Source: Lactobacillus sp. UCMA15818 | GTDB lineage: Bacteria > Bacillota > Bacilli > Lactobacillales > Lactobacillaceae | NCBI RefSeq assembly: GCF_030400225.1 | Contig: NZ_VJYB01000004.1 | Span: forward strand, 124,001 to 188,000 | Direction: 5' to 3' | Length of the DNA: 64,000 bases | Shown: positions 30,457 to 39,276 of the stretch, one piece after another | Position numbering within the stretch: position 1 is the stretch's first letter | How the letters are laid out: each line of letters begins with the position of its first letter | Program-made: the position numbers and the translations under genes | The notes under the pieces: generated by a model | Told to the model about the DNA's origin: nothing | Database searches by the model: none | Seen by the model: only the letters and a program-made list of their open reading frames with translations

Positions 30457-31554
30457 TTACTCCTTATGACTCAATTTATCTTTGATTTTCCCTAGTGAGG
30501 CCTTTTTTCTCTTAATAGGTTTTACTCCTAAAATATCCAACAAGAAGGTAAAAATTGGGATTCCAACGATTAAGCCCCACATTCCGAAAAACTTCTCTGC
30601 AACAAATAACACTACAAAGGTATAAAAAATAGGAAGTTCTGTCTTATTTGACATCAACTTGGGATTAAGCACATAGGATTCTAGTGAATGCACTACCAAT
30701 AACATGATAGCAATATAGAAGACATAGTTAAGTCCCCCAACTGAATAACCAATAATACACATTGGGATTGCTGAAATGATAACCCCCGCCACGGGAATCA
30801 GGCTCATCAAAAAGATTAATAAGGACAAACTAAATAGCTGTGGCATCTGCATTATTGCAAGACAAATTGTCGTCAGCGTTGTATTCACAATCGCAATGAT
30901 AAACTGTGTTTCAATCACAATTCCAAAAGTATTGACGAATTTCTCAGCAAAAAAATAGATATCTTGAAAAAACCAATCATAGGGTCCTTTCAAAAAGCTT
31001 CGCGAAAAACTAAACATTCTCTTTTTTTCAATCGTGAAAAAGAAGCTTAGAAATAGTGACAATAAGAAAGTCACACCCATTGATCCAATACTTGTCACAT
31101 ACTTGAAAAGAAGTGCCACACCATTCTTCATCTGTGAAACAATAGTTGACGTACTTATATAGCTATTAATATAGCGTAAGATTTCGTTTCCATCAAAAGA
31201 TGGCTTTTGATAAAAATTCATTACATACTTGACCATTGACTCTGTCTGATAGAAAAGCTTAGGCAAATAGATTGTTACTCCGAGGTATAAGGACCCGATT
31301 ATTAATAGATACACGATCGAAACAATTAATGTCGCAGGTATTTTCAGATGCTTTCTGATGAAATTAGTTAAGCTGATTACCAGAAAAGTAAAAATAAATG
31401 TTAACAGTATCAAACTTAATAATTCACGCATTTCATACAAAACAAAAATTGTAAACAGCAACACAATTGTTCGCCGTAATTGTACATTAGCAACAAACTT
31501 CTCCCATATTCCCAAAAAACCACTCCTAAACTTGTTAGTCTTCCTTGGTTTCAT
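30457..31554 (-). CDS. AI-2E family transporter (YdbI/TqsA-like exporter)
   Basis: 365 aa with about eight membrane spans. The first spans (TIVLLFTIFVLYEMRELLSLI) and the C-terminal SLIPVAGVIISAIPMCIIGYSVG and VLNPKLMSNKTELPIFYTFVVLFVAEKFFGMWGLIVGIPIFTFLLDIL are characteristic of this exporter superfamily. Despite the name, most members do not move AI-2. It precedes the patB-like gene by eight bases. Confidence 0.9.
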   Translation of the reverse strand: MKPRKTNKFRSGFLGIWEKFVANVQLRRTIVLLFTIFVLYEMRELLSLILLTFIFTFLVISLTNFIRKHLKIPATLIVSIVYLLIIGSLYLGVTIYLPKLFYQTESMVKYVMNFYQKPSFDGNEILRYINSYISTSTIVSQMKNGVALLFKYVTSIGSMGVTFLLSLFLSFFFTIEKKRMFSFSRSFLKGPYDWFFQDIYFFAEKFVNTFGIVIETQFIIAIVNTTLTTICLAIMQMPQLFSLSLLIFLMSLIPVAGVIISAIPMCIIGYSVGGLNYVFYIAIMLLVVHSLESYVLNPKLMSNKTELPIFYTFVVLFVAEKFFGMWGLIVGIPIFTFLLDILGVKPIKRKKASLGKIKDKLSHKE

Positions 31555-31746
31555 TGTACCTAAAAAGAAGCAATGACAACACCCTTTTTGTTTGGTTTTT
31601 TACTGTTACAGACAAATATGTTCTTTTTTTCTATATTTGATGCTCAAATTCATTTGATAAACCACACAAAAACTGCGCTATCTCTACACTTGTTCATGGA
31701 GAAACAATCTAGGATGTACTTCTAAATTCATTCAAAAATCTATAAT

Positions 31747-33669
31747 TCAATTATCATATTTACTCAATATTTCACGTAACATGCCTAGACTTTTTTTGAT
31801 TTCTCTTCCAATATCCGTATCAGCCACCGTTTGTCTTTCAAGTTCTTGATTCACAATCTTTCTAGTTGATATAATGTCACGTCCATTCTTCACAGCATCA
31901 TTTTTGGATGTAAATGGGTGATGCGTCACTAGTTGTAAACCATAAGAATTATATAGCAGCGTATACCCTCCGATTCCCGTAATAGGTTGATAGGCCTTCG
32001 AATATCCGCCATCGATTACAATCATTTTCTTGTTCGCTAAAATTGGTTCCTGCTCTTTTTTTACTGGTGTATGTCCATTAATCACATGTCCACTTTCTTG
32101 GTTAAGTCCAAACTCTCCAAGCAATTGTTCACAGAACCATTCTTCCTTGCGCAATTCAAAATAAGCGTTCTTATGTTCAACTTTAGGCTCATCTTCAGAT
32201 ATAAAATAACGTGCAAATGTAGTCATGCAGTGTTTCCCAAAAAGCGGTGATAGTGTGCCTTGCCACAAATACCAGATCATATCAGCTTCAATGCTCTCGC
32301 CTTTATGTGGTTTGTGATAAGCTTTTCTTAATTTTTGTTCACAAAAATCTAGTAGCTGCTGTCCTGCATAATGCTTACCCTCGTACTCAAATGCCTGAAA
32401 TGTCCCATCTTCTACAACCGGAATACATCCGTGAAACAACAAGTTGCCATTATAGATCTTATACATACTCCCTTTATTGACCAGAAAATCTAAATGCTTT
32501 CTCAATTTTGCTGCATTCATGAATGAATTAAGCAGTGACTGAACAACTTCTGTTTCGTCTTGTGTCAATTCGAACGACGCATCATGCTTAACGGTTTCAA
32601 AACATGTGTTCTCTAATTTGTAACTAACGCCATCGATCATTATTTCATTTTTATCCCAATCAATTTGATTCAGTAAAACCAAATCATCAAGCTTAAATTC
32701 AGGTCTGCGCTTTTTTAATTGTCCCTCCAACTTGAATTGGATTACTGCGACAGCTTGATGAATCTGCGTAATTTGAAGCTTCTCATCTGGCATTATAAAA
32801 TCTTCATTTTCAAGTGTCTTGGGCCTAAATGCAACATTGTCTCCATAATTTTTTTCAGCAAACATTGATAAATGCCGTAAATTGATCCCATATGCTTCCT
32901 CAATAATTGCAAGATTATTATACCTTGCACAGATTCGTAAAAGATTCATCATACATAGTGCCGAACCCGCTACAGCTCCAAGCCATAAAACATCATGATT
33001 TCCCCACTGAATATCAACAGAGTGATACTTCATGAGGGTCTCCATTATTTTATCAGGTGCAGGTCCTCGGTCATAGATATCTCCGATTACATGCAAATGA
33101 TCCACTACCAGTCTTTGAATTGTATAGCAAGTTGCAGTAATAAAATAATCCGATTGTTTCAACTCTACCAAATTACGCAAAATCTTATTATAATAATTCT
33201 TCTTGTCGTGTTCTTGCTGGTCATTGTAGAGTAGTTCTTCTGTAATATACGCAAAATCAGGATTTAATGCCTTTCTGACTTTTGATCTTGTATATTTTGT
33301 TGCGGTTACCTTCAGCAGTTCAATCAAATTTGAGATTGTATTAAGGTACCATTGCTCCAATGCTTCTTGATCTGGTAATTCACTTTTTTGAAATATTAGT
33401 TCATCTTCAGGATAATAGATTAGGGTAGCGAAGTCCTGGATGTTCTTGGGTGTCAGTCTACCCGCAAAGTTCTCCACAATCTTTTGTTTAACATTGCCCG
33501 ACCCGTTTCTCAGAGTATGGTCAAATGCATTGAATTCACCATGTAAGTCGCTGACATAATGTTCTGTGGCTTTTGGCAGATTCAAAATTGCTTCTAAATT
33601 TGTTATTTCTGTTATTATTGCCTGTTTAGTCGGAAATTTCTCATGGACCAATTTCTCAACATATGACAT
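31747..33669 (-). CDS. fbp: Fructose-1,6-bisphosphatase, class III
   Basis: 640 aa from MSYVEKLVHEKFP, chosen for AGGAGGG at good spacing; the longer frame has none. It removes the 1-phosphate of fructose-1,6-bisphosphate for gluconeogenesis. The calcineurin-like metallophosphatase motifs are present: YVSDLHGEFNAFDH, VIGDIYDRGPAPDKI, WGNHDVLWLG and VINGHTPVK. Large size is normal for this Bacillota-specific class. A TATAAT lies about 80 bp upstream. Confidence 0.97.
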   Translation of the reverse strand: MSYVEKLVHEKFPTKQAIITEITNLEAILNLPKATEHYVSDLHGEFNAFDHTLRNGSGNVKQKIVENFAGRLTPKNIQDFATLIYYPEDELIFQKSELPDQEALEQWYLNTISNLIELLKVTATKYTRSKVRKALNPDFAYITEELLYNDQQEHDKKNYYNKILRNLVELKQSDYFITATCYTIQRLVVDHLHVIGDIYDRGPAPDKIMETLMKYHSVDIQWGNHDVLWLGAVAGSALCMMNLLRICARYNNLAIIEEAYGINLRHLSMFAEKNYGDNVAFRPKTLENEDFIMPDEKLQITQIHQAVAVIQFKLEGQLKKRRPEFKLDDLVLLNQIDWDKNEIMIDGVSYKLENTCFETVKHDASFELTQDETEVVQSLLNSFMNAAKLRKHLDFLVNKGSMYKIYNGNLLFHGCIPVVEDGTFQAFEYEGKHYAGQQLLDFCEQKLRKAYHKPHKGESIEADMIWYLWQGTLSPLFGKHCMTTFARYFISEDEPKVEHKNAYFELRKEEWFCEQLLGEFGLNQESGHVINGHTPVKKEQEPILANKKMIVIDGGYSKAYQPITGIGGYTLLYNSYGLQLVTHHPFTSKNDAVKNGRDIISTRKIVNQELERQTVADTDIGREIKKSLGMLREILSKYDN

Positions 33670-33940
33670 ATCAAAATCCCTCCTGTAAATCCATTTCTTT
33701 CGCAAGCATAGCCATTTGAAACGGATTATCTGAAACACACCCCCATATTATAACAAATACCAATTTTCAGCAAACACTCAAACTCGCTTGAAAACCCTTG
33801 ATTATGCTTACAAGTGTTCATATTTAATTAACAATACCAATTTGTAATTATTTGAGTTTTTTTGTTGTAAAAATATTTTTTTAGTGCTATCTTATAGTTA
33901 TCGTTTTTAGGTTGAATGGAATCTACAAGGAGGATTCATT

Positions 33941-34243
33941 ATGAATAATACAGCAATAGAGAAAACGGAAGCACGTGTTGAAAAGGATACTGAATGGCGC
34001 TTATCTAATCAAGAGAATGGATATTTCTTGGATGTTGTTTTCTGCAAAAAGCTTGAAAATACCATGAAAAACAAGCGCAACTTTTCATTTAATCGCTTTG
34101 AATCAGAACAGCTTAACAATCTGCATTCACTAATTACCGAATTGGATGGGAACTTCAAGTTGATTCTAGATGAAAAGGTTATCGGTTTAGATTATCTTCC
34201 ATTATCATCTGATGATGCTGCTGACCTAGTTGAAGCTCTTTAG
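33941..34243 (+). CDS. Conserved-looking 100-aa protein of unknown function
   Basis: The ATG has a strong AAGGAGG site, and TATCTT with an upstream TTGTAA could be its promoter. The protein is acidic, without membrane spans or cysteine pairs: an N-terminal ETEARVEKDTEWRLSNQENGYFLD region and a C-terminal DYLPLSSDDAADLVEAL helix. I do not recognise a family. It stands alone and ends at a long hairpin. Confidence 0.7.
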   Translation: MNNTAIEKTEARVEKDTEWRLSNQENGYFLDVVFCKKLENTMKNKRNFSFNRFESEQLNNLHSLITELDGNFKLILDEKVIGLDYLPLSSDDAADLVEAL

Positions 34244-34289
34244 TTTCTGATATTAATTTCATATAAATGATTGGTTTTAACCCAAACAA

Positions 34290-34390
34290 AAAAAGTAGCG
34301 CTATTCAGCTATTGTAGTGACACCCTAGATTAGGTTTTACCCTAATTTTTGGAGTCAGCACATATAGAATCTGAGTAGCGCTACCTTTTT
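34290..34390. terminator. Long two-way hairpin between the 100-aa gene and galE
   Basis: AAAAAGTAGCGCTATTCAG at the left pairs with CTGAGTAGCGCTACCTTTTT at the right (with one extra base), and a second stem (TTAGGTTTTACCCTAA) lies inside. T-runs on both sides let it stop transcripts from either direction. Confidence 0.7.
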
Positions 34391-34399
34391 GGTATCTTT

Positions 34400-35395
34400 C
34401 TACTTATCATTATAACCATTTGGATGTGTCAGATGCCACTTCCATGCAGTCTCAATAATTTTGTGGATATCATCAAATTGTGGTTTCCAGCCCAAGACTT
34501 TTCGTGCCTTATCTGATGCTGCAATCAGCGTATCAGGATCACCGCCGCGTCTTGCTGCGATTTCTGTTGGAATTTCCTTTTTAGTAACATCGCGTGCTGC
34601 CTTCAAAATTTCCATGTTAGAAAACCCTGTTGAAGATCCTAGATTGAAGGCTGTACTATCATTACCCTTTGTCAGGTATTCAACCGCTAAAATATGAGCA
34701 TCTGCTAAATCAAACGGATGTACATAATCACGTACATTAGTACCATCTGGAGTATTGTAATCATCTCCAAAAATTTGTAATTTTTCACGTGTTCCTGCCG
34801 CCACTTGCAACACAATGGGCAACAAATGGGTTTCTGGATTGTGATCTTCTCCAATACTACCATCCGGCTTCGCACCAGCAACGTTGAAGTAACGAAGCGC
34901 AACAAATTTTATGCCATTAGCAAGATCTGTCCAATGCATAATTTTTTCCATTGCCAATTTACTTTCTCCATAAGGATTGATTGGCTTTTGCAGATCAGTT
35001 TCCTTAATCGGCGTTCTCTCTGGTGTTCCATATGTTGCAGCAGTTGAAGAAAAGACAATTTTCTTCACATCTGCTTCGACCATAACTTCTAATAATTTTA
35101 TCATTCCCGAGGTATTGTTATCAAAATATTTAAGTGGATTCTTCATAGACTCCGGAACTACCGAGAAAGCTGCAAAATGAATGACTGCATCAATCGCTGG
35201 ATTTTCCTTGAAAACCTTGCGCATAAAGTCACGATCTGCAATATCTCCTTGGTAAAATTTTGCCTTGTCGTTAACAGCTGCCCGATGTCCTGTGACAAGA
35301 CTATCTACAACAACAGTCTCTGTCCCTTGTTCAACCAAGCGATCTACTGTATGCGATCCTATGTACCCAGCACCGCCTAAAACTAAAATTGCCAT
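34400..35395 (-). CDS. galE: UDP-glucose 4-epimerase
   Basis: 331 aa from [15 protein letters not shown], with AAGGAGG upstream; the longer frame has no site. It interconverts UDP-glucose and UDP-galactose. GGAGYIGS binds NAD, the catalytic Ser lies in [10 protein letters not shown], Tyr/Lys in YGESKLAME, and [25 protein letters not shown] is typical of GalE. No other Leloir genes flank it, which suggests a role in envelope sugar supply. Confidence 0.96.
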   Translation of the reverse strand: MAILVLGGAGYIGSHTVDRLVEQGTETVVVDSLVTGHRAAVNDKAKFYQGDIADRDFMRKVFKENPAIDAVIHFAAFSVVPESMKNPLKYFDNNTSGMIKLLEVMVEADVKKIVFSSTAATYGTPERTPIKETDLQKPINPYGESKLAMEKIMHWTDLANGIKFVALRYFNVAGAKPDGSIGEDHNPETHLLPIVLQVAAGTREKLQIFGDDYNTPDGTNVRDYVHPFDLADAHILAVEYLTKGNDSTAFNLGSSTGFSNMEILKAARDVTKKEIPTEIAARRGGDPDTLIAASDKARKVLGWKPQFDDIHKIIETAWKWHLTHPNGYNDK

Positions 35396-35410
35396 GTTTG
35401 TTCCTCCTTG

Positions 35411-35579
35411 AGGAGTAGCTGGGTCAAATAAATTCTGACCTGCTCCTCTATTTATTACGATTAAACGTGTTCCACACGTCAAAATTCTCCGCCTAACTTC
35501 AAATTATTCATAGCAAAAAACATGCTATGTTCTTAATTTTTGTTAGTGCTCAAAGTTTCCCGACTTATGTCACACTCTG
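35411..35579 (+). repeat. Intergenic repeat family, full-length copy R3
   Basis: Same order of blocks as R2, with more changes in the head hairpin (CTGGGTCAAATAAATTCTGAC) and a TAGCAAAAAACATGCTATG inner stem. Lies just upstream of galE, opposite to its direction. Confidence 0.75.
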
Positions 35580-35704
35580 ATTAAACTTGTGTCACACTCT
35601 CTTTTGTTTCATTTGTATTTGGAAGACTATCTGTCTCTCTCAATCATTTTACCAGTATTATCTCCCAATTTGTTAATTAATACCAAAATGTAATCTTTTA
35701 TCGA

Positions 35705-35873
35705 AGGCTGAGTCAAAAGCTAAATCTGGTCCCATCTCTCTATTTATTCCGGGTAAACGTGTTTCATAAGTCAAAATTCTCCGTCTAACTTCGAATTACT
35801 CATAGCAAAGTTCTTAACTATGTTCGGAATTTCTAATTGGTACTCAAATTTTCCCGACTTATAGCGCACTCCC
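35705..35873 (+). repeat. Intergenic repeat family, full-length copy R4
   Basis: Close to the consensus: GCTGAGTCAAAAGCTAAAT head, AAACGTGTTTCATAAGTC, TCTAACTTCGAATTACTC, an inner CATAG/CTATG stem and CCCGACTTAT end. About 70 bp before the GntR gene at 35945 and only 125 bp after R3. Confidence 0.82.
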
Positions 35874-35944
35874 TTTCTTCTAGACTTGTTGTTTTTATTA
35901 ACTTGTGCTTAACTATTATTTAGAACTTAAGAAGGGGCAATCCT

Positions 35945-36670
35945 ATGTCAGAACTAGTATATAAGCAATTAATTACTGATTTAAAAAAGAAAATATTTGC
36001 AGGTAATTTCCCCGATTTGCGCCTGCCAGATGAACGCTCTCTCAGTGAGCAGTATAATGTGAGCCGCAGTTCCATCAAACGTGCACTTAATCGCATGGCC
36101 AATGATGGCATTATCTTCCGCAAACGTGGCGCGGGGACCTTTATCAATCCATTGTATCTAAAAAATGAATCTGTCTTTAATTATGAAGAAGGCTCCAACT
36201 TAGGTGTCACTGATAACTTTAAGATGAACGGGCAGCGGCCAAAAATCAAGGTTCTTTCCTTTGAAGTCATCAAGCCTAATCATGAACTGCGTCGTGATTT
36301 ATTCTTATCACATGATGATTTTGTATACAAAATCGTTCGTCTGCGCTTGTTCGAAGACCAGCCTTTTATGATTGAAACGGGCTATATTCCAATTAGAATA
36401 GTCCCTGAATTAACCAAATCGACGATTGAAAGTTCAATCTTTAATTACCTACAAAAAAACCATCATCAGTCAGTTACTAAATCGTTCCTTTCTGTTTTTG
36501 CCGAACCATCGACTAAAAACGATCAAGAATTACTAGGGTTATTACCTACTGAGCCCACTGGCATTATGGAAGGAATATTCTTTCTTGATGATGGGACGCC
36601 TTTTGAATTCTCACATATGCGCTTCCACTATAAATACTTGAAGTTCAATTCTTTTGTTTCTGTAAATTAA
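35945..36670 (+). CDS. GntR-family regulator with UTRA domain
   Basis: 241 aa. Winged helix at residues ~1-70 (LPDERSLSEQYNVSRSSIKRALNRMANDGIIFRKRGAGTFI), UTRA domain from ~90 (FVYKIVRLRLFEDQPFMIETGYIP). AGAAGGGG precedes the ATG. It has the same architecture as the regulator at 1300 but differs clearly in sequence. The next gene is a histidine phosphatase 28 bp away; no sugar transport genes are near, so the target is unknown. Confidence 0.88.
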   Translation: MSELVYKQLITDLKKKIFAGNFPDLRLPDERSLSEQYNVSRSSIKRALNRMANDGIIFRKRGAGTFINPLYLKNESVFNYEEGSNLGVTDNFKMNGQRPKIKVLSFEVIKPNHELRRDLFLSHDDFVYKIVRLRLFEDQPFMIETGYIPIRIVPELTKSTIESSIFNYLQKNHHQSVTKSFLSVFAEPSTKNDQELLGLLPTEPTGIMEGIFFLDDGTPFEFSHMRFHYKYLKFNSFVSVN

Positions 36671-36698
36671 AAATCTTAATTCTCTCTGGAGGTACATA

Positions 36699-37304
36699 AT
36701 GACAACTCTTTATATCGTGCGTCACGGTCAAAGCAAAGCAAACGCTGCAGGCATCCTTCAAGGAAGCTTGATTAATACTCCCTTATCTGAAAAAGGACAA
36801 ATTCAGGCAAAAAATGTCCATGACGCTTTTGAAAAGAAATCGCTGCATTTTGACCTAGTTTTTGCAAGCCCTTTGTTGCGTGCGGCCCAAACCGCCGCAA
36901 TCATCGCGCCAGAAGCTACAACTATTTTTGATGAGCGTCTAAAAGAATTCGATTATGGTGATTGGGATGGTCAAAAAGTTGTAGATATTCATCGCCTTTT
37001 TGCTGAATTTTTCGATGAAAAAAAGAACCTGCTGCCAGATTCTGAAAAAGTTTCTCATGGTGATGATTTCGCATCAGTCACCGCAAAATTAGACGATTTT
37101 CTTAATGAACTTGCACTAAATTATCCAACACAGGAGATCTTGGTCGCAAGCCATGGATTCACAATTAAATTACTGCTGAATGCTATTTTGGAAATTAATA
37201 ACCTAAGTTCATTGAACGAACCGCACAATGCTGGTTTAACAAAGATTGAGTTGACCACTTCAACGCGTACCCTCGTATACTTCAATCGCGACTTAACTGA
37301 ATAA
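36699..37304 (+). CDS. Histidine phosphatase family protein
   Basis: 201 aa. VRHGQSKANAAGILQG at residues 7-22 holds the nucleophilic histidine, FASPLLRAAQTAAI and LKEFDYGDWDGQ are standard, and the second His is in VASHGFTIKLLL. This is the broad phosphoglycerate-mutase-like superfamily; it may act on phosphosugars or other small phosphates. Probably co-transcribed with the upstream GntR gene, followed by two repeat copies, one a strong terminator. Confidence 0.9.
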   Translation: MTTLYIVRHGQSKANAAGILQGSLINTPLSEKGQIQAKNVHDAFEKKSLHFDLVFASPLLRAAQTAAIIAPEATTIFDERLKEFDYGDWDGQKVVDIHRLFAEFFDEKKNLLPDSEKVSHGDDFASVTAKLDDFLNELALNYPTQEILVASHGFTIKLLLNAILEINNLSSLNEPHNAGLTKIELTTSTRTLVYFNRDLTE

Positions 37305-37330
37305 GCTAGTTCAATTATTGAAATCGAAAA

Positions 37331-37380
37331 GATGGGCGAGACAAAAGCTAACTTTTGACCAACCTCTCTACTTATTCCCA
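37331..37380 (+). repeat. Intergenic repeat family, head-only copy R5
   Basis: GGGCGAGACAAAAGCTAACTTTTGACCAACCTC and then TCTACTTATTCCC, matching only the head hairpin and first few bases of the tail. Confidence 0.6.
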
Positions 37381-37431
37381 AAAATCAGATTTACAATCCA
37401 GTTTCTCTGTCAGTAACAGCCCGCAGCACAC

Positions 37432-37527
37432 AGGGGTCTGGGCCAAAAGCTAACTTTTAGCCCAGACCCCCTTATTTATTACGAATAAACGTGTTTCACA
37501 AGTCAAATTTTACCGACTTATGGCACC
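37432..37527 (+). repeat. Intergenic repeat copy R6, internally deleted, with strong terminator
   Basis: GGGGTCTGGGC and GCCCAGACCCC form an 11-bp stem extended by AAAAG/CTTTT and followed by a T-rich tail. After AAACGTGTTTCACAAGTC the sequence jumps to AAATTTTACCGACTTATGG, so the middle ~75 bp present in full copies is missing. Confidence 0.8.
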
Positions 37528-37552
37528 CATTGGCTGCTCATTCTCTAGACAC

Positions 37553-38386
37553 TTATTTAAACTCGCGTGCAACCTCGCTGACTGACATATTCTGCTCGTA
37601 TGCATGTTCAATCACTTCTTTGACATCTGCATCACTGAATGCTTTAATATCAATTCCTTGACTGGCAATTTCTTTTCGTGCCTGCTTGATTTGTGCACTG
37701 GTAATCTTTCTTGAGCTTGCAGAAGATGAATGACCTCTTGTTGAAGAAGAAATAGTTGGTAAGATATCTGTTGCTGCTTTCTCTTCACTTGACTCATCTG
37801 CACTTGAAACATTGTACCCTAGACGAGCAAGAACTTGGTTATTATTGTGTTCAAGGCTACGCGCTTTTTTCCTAATATCTTGATAGTAGGACTGTGTAAT
37901 ATTCCCATAACCCAAAATCACAGCTAATTTTGTATTTGAAGCTGTATATTCATAATTAGTTGCCAACACTTTTGCACGTTTGTATGTTTTATTGAAAATC
38001 TTAAGTTCATGTACAACTTCTTTGAGTTCAATTTCTTTAGAAACTGCCCTAAGCAATAATGTTTGTGAGCCATTATCTATTTTAGTTACTTTTTTAAAAT
38101 TAATAATTGCTTTACTATATTCTTGCTTTTTAATTGCAGCTAGACCTTTTTGATATTCTTCTAATTGTTCCAAATGTGCACTTGCAGAGCTATCATTTGG
38201 TTTCTTCTTCAATGCATTACGAAATTGATTCTCAGCTCGATGGTAGCTAGCATCACTGATAGTTTGTTCGCCTGCATTCATAGCATTATTGTAATATTGT
38301 GTGGTCTCAACATGTTTTGTGTAACCATAGCCTATAAAAATCACTGCAATAACCAAAGTGATTATAAGCCAAGCTTTCTTGCCCAT
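37553..38386 (-). CDS. Membrane-anchored TPR-like protein of unknown function
   Basis: 277 aa from MGKKAWLII, with GAGGA eight bases upstream. One span at residues ~4-22 anchors a mostly helical outer part. Residues ~45-105 look like tetratricopeptide helices (YHRAENQFRNALKKKPNDSSASAHLEQLEEYQKG). A Ser-rich linker near 200-225 leads to a C-terminal helical domain (ITSAQIKQARKEIASQGIDIKAF). Similar proteins occur in lactobacilli as predicted lipo- or membrane proteins. Divergent from the DedA gene. Confidence 0.75.
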   Translation of the reverse strand: MGKKAWLIITLVIAVIFIGYGYTKHVETTQYYNNAMNAGEQTISDASYHRAENQFRNALKKKPNDSSASAHLEQLEEYQKGLAAIKKQEYSKAIINFKKVTKIDNGSQTLLLRAVSKEIELKEVVHELKIFNKTYKRAKVLATNYEYTASNTKLAVILGYGNITQSYYQDIRKKARSLEHNNNQVLARLGYNVSSADESSEEKAATDILPTISSSTRGHSSSASSRKITSAQIKQARKEIASQGIDIKAFSDADVKEVIEHAYEQNMSVSEVAREFK

Positions 38387-38477
38387 CGACCAATTCCTCG
38401 CTTTCAATTCGTTAACTGCAATTATAACATTTTTTCTTGGTTATTATGTGACTATTCTCTTTGTTACTTCATCTGCT

Positions 38478-38506
38478 TTGACCTTTTAATATTATTTATG
38501 TAGAAT
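38478..38506 (+). promoter_or_regulatory. Promoter of the DedA-family gene
   Basis: TTGACC and TAGAAT separated by 17 bp, 22 bp before the ATG. Confidence 0.65.
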
Positions 38507-38528
38507 TAGAAGAAAAATAGGAGTGTCT

Positions 38529-39134
38529 ATGAATTCATCCTTATTAACAGAGATTATTAACGATTATGGTTATTTTGGGATTGCCTTGCTGCTTGCACTT
38601 GAAAATATCTTTCCCCCGATTCCCTCAGAGGTAATTCTAGGATTTACTGGTTTCATGACCCTTTCTAGTAAATTAAATATTGTTGGCAGCATCATTGCAG
38701 CGACAATTGGTGCTCTAATTGGTGCCTTAATTTTATATTTTTTTGGCAAGATTATTTCCGTCGAACGCTTAGAACGAATTCTAGCAGGACGCATTGGTAA
38801 AATACTGCATTTCAAGCCTGCAGATTTAGAACGTGCCGCAGCTTTTTTTAAACGCCATGGCAATTCTGCAGTCTTCTTTGGAAGGTTCGTTCCAGTTATT
38901 CGCAGTCTAATCTCAATTCCAGCTGGAATGTCTGACTATCCTCTTGGACGTTTCGTTGTTTTTTCAACCCTTGGCACACTCGTTTGGAATACTGTGTTGA
39001 TCTTTGTTGGGCGGATGGCTGGTCATGCATGGCCACACGTAATTAACATAATTGAATCTTATGGCAAGATTTCACTAGTAGTGTTAGCTGCACTATTTAT
39101 TTTAGGCTACTTTATCTATAAGAAAAAAGTGTAA
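38529..39134 (+). CDS. DedA-family membrane protein
   Basis: 201 aa from ATG, with AGGAG six bases upstream; a GTG two codons earlier is less well placed. Four or more spans; the family signatures are ENIFPPIPSEVILGFTGFM and FFGRFVPVIRSLISIPAGMSDYPLGRFVVFSTLGTLVWNT (partly re-entrant helices). DedA proteins are undecaprenyl-phosphate or phospholipid flippases/transporters. Single gene ending in repeat R7. Confidence 0.92.
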   Translation: MNSSLLTEIINDYGYFGIALLLALENIFPPIPSEVILGFTGFMTLSSKLNIVGSIIAATIGALIGALILYFFGKIISVERLERILAGRIGKILHFKPADLERAAAFFKRHGNSAVFFGRFVPVIRSLISIPAGMSDYPLGRFVVFSTLGTLVWNTVLIFVGRMAGHAWPHVINIIESYGKISLVVLAALFILGYFIYKKKV

Positions 39135-39174
39135 CATAAAGTTTCAGAAATACATTTGTCCAAAAACACCAAAA

Positions 39175-39270
39175 TAAAGCAGCTGAATCTAAATTTAACT
39201 TTTGATTCAGTTGCTTTATTTATTCCGTATAAACGTGTTTCACAATTCCCCGACTTATGGCACACTCTCC
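39175..39270 (+). repeat. Intergenic repeat copy R7, internally deleted, terminator head
   Basis: AAAGCAGCTGAATCTAAA and TTTTGATTCAGTTGCTTT make an almost perfect hairpin followed by ATTTATT. The tail keeps TATAAACGTGTTTCACA, then jumps to TTCCCCGACTTATGGCACACTC. It ends the DedA transcript. Confidence 0.8.
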
Positions 39271-39276
39271 TTTCTT

